In this document: positions 1 to 6,750 of the stretch, in pieces
Layout of the letters: the number at the start of each line of letters is the position of its first letter
Numbering within the stretch: the stretch's first letter is position 1
Assembly: GCA_001830645.1 (NCBI GenBank)
Contig: MIBM01000105.1
Coordinates: forward strand, 6,990-13,961
DNA from: Spirochaetes bacterium RIFOXYC1_FULL_54_7
Lineage (GTDB): Bacteria > Spirochaetota > Spirochaetia > Treponematales > UBA12059
DNA length: 6,972 nt
Direction: 5' to 3'
Notes under the pieces: generated by a model
What the model was told of the DNA's origin: nothing
Databases searched by the model: none
Seen by the model: only the letters and a program-made list of their open reading frames with translations
Translations under genes and position numbers: made by a program

Positions 1-2211
1 GCCCGCTCCAGCGCCAAATCCATCACCGCATTTTCTTTCTCAGATACTGGCCTTTCAGGAACAGTCTGTACGATAGACGAGGAGGTGGGGACCATTACTG
101 CCATGATACCGTGGATGTACAGACAAACCTTTCTGGCTGTCAACTTCACCGCATCCGCCGAGGCACTTGTATCGGTGGCAGGTCGCGTCCAGACCAGCGG
201 CGTCACAGCAGTCGACTTTGCCTATCCTGTTACCTACACTGTGACTGCCGAGGACACGAGCACCAGGGATTATACGGTTACGATCACCTTCACACCATCG
301 GAGGCGATAGGCATTCCTGGCACTACCGCATACCTGTCGGGCCCGATCGGATCGGGAGGAGCTGGTTACGCTGATGGAACAGGCGCGGCCGCACAATTCA
401 ATAAGCCTTGGAATGTCTGGTCCAATGAAAACGATGTCTTTGTCACCGATTCGGAAAATCATACCGTGCGTCGTATAAACAGGGATACCTGGGAGGTCAC
501 CACACTGGCCGGCTTAGCCGAAACGGAAGGTGACGTAGATGGTGTTGGCGGCGCGGCCCGGCTTGCCTATCCGGGCGGTATTACTGGCCTGGGTGATTTT
601 CTGTATATCATTGATGGCTACGGCGTGAAAAAGATTCAGATCTCCACCGGAACTGTCAGTATCATGCACCGGCTCAATACCAATCCGGCGGCCAGCGCAC
701 AGAGCAGGTATCTGGGCATCACCAATAATGGCACGGATATCTTTTTCTGCCAGTATGATGGCGTCTTTGGCGACACATTCTATGGCATACGCAAGTTGAC
801 CCAGGCCGGAGATCTGAGCGATATCGCAGGCAGCTCCAGTGAATTATCCAATATCGACGGTACCGGAACCGGCGCAAGTTTTTACAACCCACGCGGTTTG
901 GTATACACTGGCTCTGATTCCTTTTACCTGGTGGACGTCAGCGTGTCCAGCCCGACCAATGGGCTCATCCGCAAACTGGTGAGCGATGGCACTGCTGGTG
1001 CTGGAATCGTCACTACAGCGATGGCAGACATCAGCCCTGTGCTCATCAGCCCCGTGCCGCTTGCCCAACTGGCCCACGACGGCACAAGCTTGTTCATAGC
1101 CGATTCGGGCTCTTTGGCGACGATACGCAAGATGGCCCTGAGTGACCATAGCGTGACCGTACTCAGTCAATGGTCTGCCAGCGAATACTGGTCCAGCCAG
1201 GGACTTTTCCATGATGGTACCCATCTTTATGTCACCAGTTCCAATCACCTGCTCAAGCGCTTTGTGCAGACCCTGTATCCAAGCAACTACTATTCCAATC
1301 CGACCTGGGGCGCTCTCGAGGACTTGGCTGGTTCCCTGCCTATAACAGCAAACGAGTTTGCTGATGGAGCGGCTTCGGTGTCCCGCTACAACTCCCCAAG
1401 GGGGATGGTGGAATATGATGGCCATCTCTATGTTGCTGACTCTGTGAATCACCGGATCCGTAAGGTTTCGAAGGTGGATGGATCGGTAACGACCATCGCG
1501 GGTAACGGGACATATCAGAGCGGGTTGATTGCATCGCCATCGGAAATCAGCTTTGACGGAAAGGATTTCTACATCCTCAACCCGGTTAATCCACCGTTCT
1601 TGTCCAAAATGTCGCTCTCTGGCGTGTTGAGCCCTGTAAAGACTTTCGAGACGGATTCTGTCAGTGGCATTGGAGCGGAGAGTGGCCTTGCCTGCGACGG
1701 CGGGAACTTCTACATCTCCGCGAACTACGATTTTAATGGCACCAAAATCCACAGGATACTCCGTATCGATAGAGCCTCACTGGATGTGACAGTCCTGGCG
1801 GGAGGCGGAATCAACGGTAACTCTGATGGAGTCGGAACAGACGCTCTGTTCTATCATCCACGCGGACTTGCCCGTGATGGCAAGTACCTGTATGTGGCGG
1901 ACTGGAGCAACCAGAGCGTGCGGAAAATCGACCTGGAGACCACCGAAGTCAGCACCCTCGCGACTGATATCTGGGCCAATTCTCTGACGGTGGCGGAAAA
2001 CCATGTATATGCCACCGCTGGCAACCAGGTCTGGCGTATCGCCAAAGTGAATGGAGGCCTGGGCCTTGTAGCGGGTAATCCAACGTATGCGGGCTCGGTC
2101 GAGGGGATGGGTGAGGATGCCAGATTCAGCGCACCCAAGGGGATCTGGTACGACGGTTCGAAACTATTCGTGGTTGATACAGGCAATCACAAGCTGAGGG
2201 TCATCGAGTAA
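1..2211 (+). CDS. NHL-repeat / beta-propeller protein with N-terminal Ig-like (DUF5018-like) domain, 5' partial
   Basis: The frame is open from base 1 to the TAA at 2209-2211, so 736 residues are visible and the true start lies upstream. The GTG at base 85 falls inside a recognisable domain and is not a credible start. Visible residues about 8-97 (ITAFSF ... DYTVTITF, with the signature PVTYTVTAEDTSTRDYTV) resemble the short Ig/cadherin-like DUF5018-type domains of bacterial surface proteins. The remainder is an irregular series of NHL-like beta-propeller units. Six share the pattern DGxGxxAxFxxPxG, starting near bases 373, 538, 856, 1363, 1825 and 2101. Most are followed by a 'hLYVADxxNHxIRKI' strand and then 'VTTLAG'. 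Units between them, such as DGTSLFIADSG, are more degenerate. The family usually acts as a secreted or surface binding scaffold; no catalytic motif is visible. A lipoprotein or Sec signal is expected in the missing N-terminus. The fold assignment is strong; the ligand and role are unknown. Confidence 0.9.
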   Translation, partial: ARSSAKSITAFSFSDTGLSGTVCTIDEEVGTITAMIPWMYRQTFLAVNFTASAEALVSVAGRVQTSGVTAVDFAYPVTYTVTAEDTSTRDYTVTITFTPSEAIGIPGTTAYLSGPIGSGGAGYADGTGAAAQFNKPWNVWSNENDVFVTDSENHTVRRINRDTWEVTTLAGLAETEGDVDGVGGAARLAYPGGITGLGDFLYIIDGYGVKKIQISTGTVSIMHRLNTNPAASAQSRYLGITNNGTDIFFCQYDGVFGDTFYGIRKLTQAGDLSDIAGSSSELSNIDGTGTGASFYNPRGLVYTGSDSFYLVDVSVSSPTNGLIRKLVSDGTAGAGIVTTAMADISPVLISPVPLAQLAHDGTSLFIADSGSLATIRKMALSDHSVTVLSQWSASEYWSSQGLFHDGTHLYVTSSNHLLKRFVQTLYPSNYYSNPTWGALEDLAGSLPITANEFADGAASVSRYNSPRGMVEYDGHLYVADSVNHRIRKVSKVDGSVTTIAGNGTYQSGLIASPSEISFDGKDFYILNPVNPPFLSKMSLSGVLSPVKTFETDSVSGIGAESGLACDGGNFYISANYDFNGTKIHRILRIDRASLDVTVLAGGGINGNSDGVGTDALFYHPRGLARDGKYLYVADWSNQSVRKIDLETTEVSTLATDIWANSLTVAENHVYATAGNQVWRIAKVNGGLGLVAGNPTYAGSVEGMGEDARFSAPKGIWYDGSKLFVVDTGNHKLRVIE

Positions 2212-2227
2212 ACCCGGGTACTGAATT

Positions 2228-2261
2228 GGCGCGGCGGTCCATTCAGGGTCGTCGCGCCTTT
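2228..2261 (+). terminator. Rho-independent terminator after the NHL-repeat gene
   Basis: A 9-bp GC-rich stem pairs GGCGCGGCG (2228-2236) with CGTCGCGCC (2250-2258), with one G-U wobble. The loop is 13 bases, and a short T run (TTT, then CCCGAATTT) follows. It lies 17 bases after the stop codon of the NHL-repeat gene. The T tract is short, so efficiency may be moderate. Its position suggests that the downstream genes have their own promoter. Confidence 0.7.
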
Positions 2262-2383
2262 CCCGAATTTCACGGTTTCCGCTACTGAACACTGGGCTGA
2301 CTCTGAATACGTACGGAAACATGTTGTTGCTGTCCTGGTTTGTGGTGGAAGTGGATTACAGTCATGTTGAAGGCTGTGATCCT

Positions 2384-2390
2384 GAGGAGG
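2384..2390 (+). promoter_or_regulatory. Ribosome binding site deciding the start at 2396
   Basis: GAGGAGG lies 5 bases before the ATG at 2396. The in-frame ATG at 2321 has no comparable site (ACGGAAAC precedes it) and would add 25 residues of poor character ahead of the membrane anchor, so 2396 is preferred. No convincing sigma-70 promoter was found in the preceding spacer (2262-2383). Confidence 0.8.
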
Positions 2391-2395
2391 TTCTT

Positions 2396-3085
2396 ATGGA
2401 ATTCGACCTGAGTCCTCTGGCCACCATCATCATGCTGGCTGCCAGCCTCTCAATCATTGTGGCGGTCCTCCTCATCAATGCAAAGCTGACGGGCAAGCCG
2501 GAGTTCGAGAAGGCCGCCGCGGACAATGGATGGAACCACGAGGAGAAGATAAAAACCTTCGACCATGTGGAGATAACCGAGTATTTTTCACCCAAAGAAG
2601 GCCCAGCCTGGGACTTGCGCGTCCTTTTCCGTGCGGACTTGAAACTGGATGGTCCCCTGCAGCGCGTCATATGGACCGCCAGCAAAGCGGGACTGGGGTT
2701 CAAGGGCTTCATGTTTCTCAGCCCCAATACAGACAAGATGCTGCAACCGGAGCAGGTGAACCATCCTATGGCCAGGGCCATGCTCCTCAGATTGGCTGGA
2801 GAAACCATAAAAGACCCAGGCAATCTTGTCATGGTAGAACTCAGGGAATCTGGCCTGCCCGAACTGGCCATCGTTACAGACAACGAGGCCGGAGCTTCAG
2901 AGCTGGCCACCCAGGCTTTCATCGAGCGCTATGCTTCCTGGGCCGCCATACGCCCCAGGGAGTGGCCGCTTCTGGTTATAAGCGGCGATACTGTACAGTT
3001 GCGTTTTGATAAGGTTCTTGTAAAAGCTGTGGATATCAAGGATTTCGTGGACTGGTCGCTTTCGATATATGGAATGTTTGTCTGA
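2396..3085 (+). CDS. Hypothetical single-pass membrane-anchored protein
   Basis: This is a 229-aa protein starting MEFDLSPLATIIMLAA. Residues about 8-29 form one hydrophobic helix (ATIIMLAASLSIIVAVLLI), followed by lysine-containing AKLTGKPEFEK. Acidic residues before and basic residues after the helix suggest, by the positive-inside rule, that the roughly 200-residue C-terminal domain is cytoplasmic; this is an inference. The soluble part looks mixed alpha/beta (NGWNHEEKIKTFDHVEITEYF, WDLRVLFRADLKLDGPLQ, VELRESGLPELAIVTD) and ends with a hydrophobic FVDWSLSIYGMFV tail. I do not recognise a family, and no catalytic motif, metal-binding cluster or signal-peptidase site is visible. It sits 59 bases upstream of the beta-helix protein gene on the same strand with no obvious terminator between them, so cotranscription is plausible. 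The start is chosen from the strong ribosome binding site at 2384-2390. Confidence 0.75.
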   Translation: MEFDLSPLATIIMLAASLSIIVAVLLINAKLTGKPEFEKAAADNGWNHEEKIKTFDHVEITEYFSPKEGPAWDLRVLFRADLKLDGPLQRVIWTASKAGLGFKGFMFLSPNTDKMLQPEQVNHPMARAMLLRLAGETIKDPGNLVMVELRESGLPELAIVTDNEAGASELATQAFIERYASWAAIRPREWPLLVISGDTVQLRFDKVLVKAVDIKDFVDWSLSIYGMFV

Positions 3086-3133
3086 TCGATGCTGAATCGC
3101 GGAGCTGTGGATACTCCCGCATTGAGAAAGTAC

Positions 3134-3140
3134 AGGAGGA
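3134..3140 (+). promoter_or_regulatory. Ribosome binding site of the beta-helix protein gene
   Basis: AGGAGGA lies 4 bases before the ATG at 3145, a near-perfect Shine-Dalgarno sequence. It favours this ATG over the in-frame ATG at 3157 (residue 5). Confidence 0.85.
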
Positions 3141-3144
3141 AACG

Positions 3145-4821
3145 ATGAACAGGAAGATGAACGCAAGGTGCCTTGCGGTGCTCCTTGCCCTTGCTCTGGG
3201 CTTTCAGCCCGCGGTTGCCCAGTCCTGGACCCCAACGGTGTCGGAGTATTGGGCCAAGGCTGGGGCCACCGGGGATGGGACTTCGAAGCAGAATCCATCC
3301 GGCAAACTGCACGAATTGCTGGACAAAGCCAAGCGGGGTGACGTTATCCATGTCGCCGAAGGTGAGTACTACGGGCGCAACGATACCGGCGAATTTGCCA
3401 TCAACGTACCCAATGTGACCATCGTCGGCGGGTACAACGGGAATTTTACGGAACGCAACCCGTTCAAGTATCTGACCATCCTCAAGCGCAAGCCCGGCGT
3501 CAAGACCGACTATACCAAGACCCTGGGCGGCATCATAGCCATGGATCCCCAGGCCCATGCCACGGGACGTATCGCATCAAGCGCTGGATTGATACTGGAC
3601 GGCTTGATCCTGGACGGTGCTACCCGCAACGACTACACGCCTAACGACAAGCGGCTCATAGCCAACGGTTCCTGGAAGGAGCCCATAGTCAAATTGCTGG
3701 CCTCTGACGCATTTATGGCCGCGAACATCAAGTTCCGCAATATGGTCATCATCAATGGCTACTACCAAGGCATCTGGGTAAAGTGGCACGGTGACCAGAA
3801 TGAAGTCGTCAACTGCCTCATCGTAAACAATATGATTTACGGTATAGACGCCACGGGCGCCCAGCCGGCAAGGAACAGCCCGGAAGGCAATATGCCCGGT
3901 GCCTTCCTGCTCGTTGAAAACAATACCATCGGCTACAACTGGCCCAATGACAAGTCCGGCTCCGGCCAGGGTATAGGTATATCCGCGGGTGCCAAAATCA
4001 CCAACAATGTTATAACCATGCTTGCAGGCACCAGGGCGGCCATGGTGTTGTCTCCTGATGCCAAGACGATTTCAGGCAATGTGCTGTGGGTGACCGCGGA
4101 AACCGACACGGGGCAGTTACCACAGAGTACCGAAGCAGCCAATCCCGGGTTCATGCCTGATCTGGCCTACTTCGAGTCGTTTAGCGGCCATGCAGCCAAG
4201 TTTGGCAACATCCCGCTGGATACCATCAATGCAGAGCGTACCGCCCGTGGTTTACCCCCCATCGATAAGCTTGGCGCGGCGACTACTCCCGAGAGTGTAG
4301 CCTATGGCAAAGAATATCCGGTAAACGCCGACCTGTTCAAAGCCTTTGTCTCCAGACTGCCCGGCAAGGGATTCAGTACCAACGTCAGCTTCAAGACGTA
4401 CGCTCCAAGGGACGGCGACGTACCTGGCATGAAACCGGTAGCACCAGGGGACTACCAGGAAGTCAATTTTGACCAGCTCAAGGGAAAGGGCAATGCCTCC
4501 GCTTTGGATGGCAAGCGCGTGAAAATACTCGTCGGCTTCAATCCCCGCATGATGGGTCGCTGGCTACCCAAGTACAACTTCAGCGCCGTCGACCATGTGG
4601 CCTGGGAACTACGCCAGCCAGGCAGCACCCAGGAGAATGTGTCACAGAAGATAATGGCTTACTCCCTCATAGGTAGTCCGGCAGCCAAGCGTTTCAACGA
4701 GATAGGAAACAAGGATGCCCGCAAGAATACCTGGGCCTCGGGAGTGTATGTGTATGGCATCCTGTATGCCGAGGGCGTCGGTACCTATCCTTGGAGTTTG
4801 CTCGTAGAGGCGATTGACTGA
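3145..4821 (+). CDS. Secreted right-handed parallel beta-helix protein with unrecognised C-terminal region
   Basis: This is a complete 558-aa protein. Residues 1-25 are a classic Sec signal peptide: basic MNRKMNAR, a hydrophobic core CLAVLLALALGF, and a likely cleavage at AVA|QS, so export to the periplasm or beyond is expected. Residues 36-76 (AKAGATGDGTSKQNP ... AKRGDVIHVAEGEYYG) match the characteristic opening of DUF1565/pectin-lyase-like proteins, followed by VTIVGGYNGNFTERNPFKY. Short rungs then repeat through about residue 320 (GLILDGLILDGA, FRNMVIING, VVNCLIVNNMIYGI, FLLVENNTIGYN, KITNNVITML, KTISGNVLW), typical of asparagine-rich beta-helix turns. I see no polysaccharide-lyase catalytic triad that I can assign. 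From about residue 330 to 558 the sequence changes character, with few rungs and the ending ASGVYVYGILYAEGVGTYPW, and I cannot place it in a family. The gene converges on the diguanylate cyclase gene. Carbohydrate binding or an adhesin role is possible, but the substrate is unknown. Confidence 0.85.
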   Translation: MNRKMNARCLAVLLALALGFQPAVAQSWTPTVSEYWAKAGATGDGTSKQNPSGKLHELLDKAKRGDVIHVAEGEYYGRNDTGEFAINVPNVTIVGGYNGNFTERNPFKYLTILKRKPGVKTDYTKTLGGIIAMDPQAHATGRIASSAGLILDGLILDGATRNDYTPNDKRLIANGSWKEPIVKLLASDAFMAANIKFRNMVIINGYYQGIWVKWHGDQNEVVNCLIVNNMIYGIDATGAQPARNSPEGNMPGAFLLVENNTIGYNWPNDKSGSGQGIGISAGAKITNNVITMLAGTRAAMVLSPDAKTISGNVLWVTAETDTGQLPQSTEAANPGFMPDLAYFESFSGHAAKFGNIPLDTINAERTARGLPPIDKLGAATTPESVAYGKEYPVNADLFKAFVSRLPGKGFSTNVSFKTYAPRDGDVPGMKPVAPGDYQEVNFDQLKGKGNASALDGKRVKILVGFNPRMMGRWLPKYNFSAVDHVAWELRQPGSTQENVSQKIMAYSLIGSPAAKRFNEIGNKDARKNTWASGVYVYGILYAEGVGTYPWSLLVEAID

Positions 4822-4866
4822 GACCTCTGCGGTTTTGACTGTGGACGAAGATCTGTCATAATTCTG

Positions 4867-4892
4867 CCTGGGAGGGTTGTGGTCCTCCTAGG
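4867..4892. terminator. Hairpin between convergent genes, possible bidirectional terminator
   Basis: CCTGGGAGG (4867-4875) pairs with CCTCCTAGG (4884-4892) around an 8-base loop, with one G-T wobble in the DNA comparison. It lies between the stop of the beta-helix gene (4821) and the minus-strand cyclase, and its right arm contains the cyclase TAG stop (4890-4888). Neither flank has a clear T run, so its identity as an intrinsic terminator is uncertain. Confidence 0.4.
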
Positions 4893-6345
4893 CTATCACT
4901 GAGCGGTTCTTCCCTGCGCGCTTTGCCTGAAGCAAGGCATCGTCTGCCCTACGAACCAGGGCATCGAAGTCTTCCTGATCGCGAAGGGTGGCGATGCCGG
5001 CGCTCAGGGTCACCGTGACAGGGCAATCCCGGGTAGTGGTCTCTTCGGCGGCTGTCCTGACCTTTTCAGCGACTGCCTTGGCGGCCTCGGGATCACAACC
5101 GGGAAGCAGGAAAAAGAACTCCTCGCCGCCCCAACGGCAGAAGGCATCCGACTGACGCATCACGCTTACTACTGCTCCGACTATGGCCTTCAGCACCTTG
5201 TCTCCGTCAGGATGGCCAAAACGATCGTTTACTGCCTTGAAACCATCGGCATCTATCATTACTGCAGACAATGGCGATCCCGTCCTGCGGGCATCCTTGA
5301 TCGCGTGGTCTGCCACGGCCCCGAAGGCAAGGCGGTTCAGGGCTCCTGTAAGGGTATCATGGGTTGCCGCACGCTCCAGGCGGCTCTGGAAACGGTCTAC
5401 CGTGAGGGTTGCGGCCAGCAGTACCAGCATGAGTATCCCGGTATAGACGCCCAGGTTAAGCCTGAGTGCCTGCCGTGAACCAGCCACGGAGGCGGCTTCG
5501 GCTTGTTCCACGAACAGGAACCAGCGTACTTCAGGCAGCCAGCGCACATGCAAAAGTACATCACCATTAGCAGTATGGTATCTGAAGGCGCCGCCGCCCG
5601 CCTCCATGGCCTTCATGGCTACTTCCCCAAGTGCCCGCTCGTGGTTCACTGTTGGCAAGGGTTCCTTGTAACCTGCGGGCATGCCAGCAACGATTATGCC
5701 ATCCGGGTCTACAAAGTAGACCGAAGTACCAAACTCGTCCCTGAGCCTGGCTGCCATGCCAGCCATGGCATCAACAGTCAGTCCTACACCGGCGGCTCCC
5801 AGGAAATGGCCGTCCACATCAACCACCCGGTAGTTTATGAAGACCGTAAGGGCATCGGCATTTGCCAGGTCCACATCGACATTCAACTCATACGGCTCGG
5901 TCATGGCCCGCACGCGCCAGTACCAAGCGTCACGCCATTCATCCGGATCCACCAGTTTGAGGATTCCACTCTGATGGTAGTACCGCCTGCTGCGATCAGA
6001 CACGAAAAAGGCAGTGATGGTGCTGTACCGGGATTGCACTTCAGTCAGGAACTTCTGTATGTCTCCGGGGGTTTGTTCACCATCCAGCACCCAGTCATGC
6101 AGGAAGGTGTCATTGGCCATCATCGATGACACGAAGATGGGCTGCACAAGATCGCGCTGGAGCCTTGCGTAGACCGATTCCGCAGCAACTGGCAGGGCAT
6201 TTTCTTCTATCGAAGTACGAACCCCATCCCGCGCGGCCTTGTACGCCAGCAGGCTGGTACCAGAAAAGCCAACAACCAGCAAAACAGCCAGAAAGACGAG
6301 AAGCTTGCCCTTGTCACCAAATCCCAAGTCGATAATCTTTCGCAT
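4888..6345 (-). CDS. Membrane-bound sensor diguanylate cyclase (Cache-like sensor + GGDEF)
   Basis: This is a complete 485-aa protein that should make cyclic di-GMP from two GTP at the inner membrane. TM helix 1 is residues about 14-35 and TM helix 2 about 298-316. Between them lies a roughly 260-residue extracytoplasmic Cache/PDC-type sensor (TAFFVSDRSRRYYH, RDAWYWRVRAM, ALTVFINYRVVDVDGHFLGAAGVGL, then a second lobe with SVYFVDPDGIIVAGM). The cytoplasmic GGDEF domain runs from about 325 to 485. It has DTLTGALNR (330-338), the metal-binding D365 in IDADGFK, N373, D382, and an active GGEEF at 406-410. The RxxD product-inhibition site is R397-D400, five residues before GGEEF. All key residues are present, so an active, feedback-inhibited enzyme is predicted. 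The ATG at 6345 is preferred because a longer frame begins with TTG at 6381 without a ribosome binding site. The Shine-Dalgarno at 6345 is itself weak (TGGA). The sensor ligand is unknown. Confidence 0.93.
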   Translation of the reverse strand: MRKIIDLGFGDKGKLLVFLAVLLVVGFSGTSLLAYKAARDGVRTSIEENALPVAAESVYARLQRDLVQPIFVSSMMANDTFLHDWVLDGEQTPGDIQKFLTEVQSRYSTITAFFVSDRSRRYYHQSGILKLVDPDEWRDAWYWRVRAMTEPYELNVDVDLANADALTVFINYRVVDVDGHFLGAAGVGLTVDAMAGMAARLRDEFGTSVYFVDPDGIIVAGMPAGYKEPLPTVNHERALGEVAMKAMEAGGGAFRYHTANGDVLLHVRWLPEVRWFLFVEQAEAASVAGSRQALRLNLGVYTGILMLVLLAATLTVDRFQSRLERAATHDTLTGALNRLAFGAVADHAIKDARRTGSPLSAVMIDADGFKAVNDRFGHPDGDKVLKAIVGAVVSVMRQSDAFCRWGGEEFFFLLPGCDPEAAKAVAEKVRTAAEETTTRDCPVTVTLSAGIATLRDQEDFDALVRRADDALLQAKRAGKNRSVIA

Positions 6346-6403
6346 GTAGATCCATTGTCGCCGATATGTCCTGGAATGCAAGTGTCTGTACGTATGGAGA
6401 TAC

Positions 6404-6432
6404 TTGTTTTTAAGAATATGATATGATATATA
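6404..6432 (+). promoter_or_regulatory. Possible divergent promoter for the small ORF at 6440
   Basis: TTGTTT (6404-6409) is separated by 17 bases from TATATA (6427-6432) on the plus strand, which would start RNA at or just before the ATG at 6440 and give a leaderless or nearly leaderless message. An alternative is TGGAGA (6395-6400) with TATGAT (6417-6422) at 16-base spacing. Both overlap the candidate minus-strand promoter. The AT bias of this stretch makes these matches weak evidence. Confidence 0.25.
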
Positions 6433-6455
6433 TAAAGATATGTATATATTATCAA
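6427..6455 (-). promoter_or_regulatory. Candidate sigma-70 promoter for the diguanylate cyclase gene
   Basis: Reading the minus strand, TTGATA (6455-6450, 5 of 6 to the -35 consensus) is followed after 17 bases by TATATA (6432-6427). This would give a 5' leader of about 75 bases before the ATG at 6345. The surrounding stretch is so AT-rich that chance -10 matches are likely, and other registers such as TATCAT (6428-6423) exist, so the exact hexamers are uncertain. Confidence 0.45.
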
Positions 6456-6604
6456 TACAAGGCTACAATGGCTTCTGGAAGCTGGGTGCTCCTCTGTTCA
6501 TTCTGGCCGTTGCCGTAGGCGGGTACTTTGTGCCGGTTATGGGTACCTTGCAGGACACAGCCAGGCCTGTCATGCAGCAGGTAAGGAAGCCATCCGTACC
6601 TTGA
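6440..6604 (+). CDS. Possible single-TM membrane microprotein (54 aa)
   Basis: A 54-codon frame runs from ATG at 6440 to TGA at 6602-6604. Its product begins MYILSIQGYNGFWKLG, continues with a hydrophobic helix at about residues 18-34 (PLFILAVAVGGYFVPVM), then an amphipathic, basic tail (QDTARPVMQQVRKPSVP). This is the shape of a small inner-membrane protein. Codons resemble those of the neighbouring genes (CTG, GGC, GCC, CAG, AAG), with fewer A/T third positions than the AT-rich spacer it starts in. Against it, the ribosome binding site is weak (AAAG two bases before the ATG), and I know no homologue. It is divergent from the diguanylate cyclase gene, with start codons 94 bases apart. It could also be the remnant of a longer gene or a chance frame. 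The opposite-strand frame over the same bases (6452-6643) has no protein-like character. Confidence 0.45.
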   Translation: MYILSIQGYNGFWKLGAPLFILAVAVGGYFVPVMGTLQDTARPVMQQVRKPSVP

Positions 6605-6657
6605 TGCACCAAGCAGACAAGCTGTCATGTGGATGATGCACATCGATCTTCAATGGA

Positions 6658-6691
6658 AACAGCCGGGCAGGAAGTCTTCCGTCCGGCTGTT
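6658..6691. terminator. Strong hairpin, possible bidirectional terminator
   Basis: AACAGCCGG (6658-6666) pairs perfectly with CCGGCTGTT (6683-6691). Inside it a second stem GGAA/TTCC (6670-6680) extends the hairpin. It lies 54 bases after the small ORF stop and about 60 bases beyond the stop of the minus-strand partial gene, where a terminator for either would be expected. T runs are poor on both sides (GTTTCCATT on the minus strand, TGTTGATT on the plus). Confidence 0.4.
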
Positions 6692-6709
6692 GATTCATGT
6701 CAAGCACTT

Positions 6710-6728
6710 GCCGACCTGAAGGGTCGGC
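6710..6728. repeat. Short inverted repeat downstream of the minus-strand partial gene
   Basis: GCCGACC (6710-6716) and GGTCGGC (6722-6728) form a 7-bp stem with a 5-base loop. It sits 23 bases after the minus-strand stop and lacks a following T run on either strand. It may act together with the hairpin at 6658-6691 in 3' end formation or RNA stability. Confidence 0.4.
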
Positions 6729-6750
6729 TAGGTCAGTCTGCTTCCGGCCT

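Noticed and set aside
85..87. GTG as the start of the NHL-repeat gene
   Set aside because: The frame is open to base 1, and the residues before this codon (ITAFSF ...) belong to the same Ig-like domain, so the gene is cut by the window edge.
844..1752. Open minus-strand frame of 302 codons opposite the NHL-repeat gene
   Set aside because: Its product has no domain character, is rich in Arg and His, and lies wholly opposite a gene with clear repeat motifs. It is an antisense shadow.
2321..2323. Upstream ATG as the start of the anchored protein
   Set aside because: There is no ribosome binding site, whereas the ATG at 2396 has GAGGAGG at ideal spacing directly before a typical membrane anchor.
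2362..3558. Minus-strand frames of 186 and 209 codons opposite the anchored protein and beta-helix genes
   Set aside because: Both overlap genes that have strong ribosome binding sites and a signal peptide or TM helix on the sense strand. The antisense products are low-quality, Ser/Arg/Gly-rich translations.
5503..6129. Open plus-strand frame of 208 codons opposite the diguanylate cyclase
   Set aside because: The sense strand encodes the conserved sensor domain. The antisense product has no recognisable motif and no ribosome binding site was seen.
6379..6381. TTG start giving a cyclase 12 residues longer
   Set aside because: It is a rare start codon without a Shine-Dalgarno sequence. The ATG at 6345 gives a normal N-terminus (MRKIIDLGFGDKGK then TM helix 1), although its own Shine-Dalgarno is weak.
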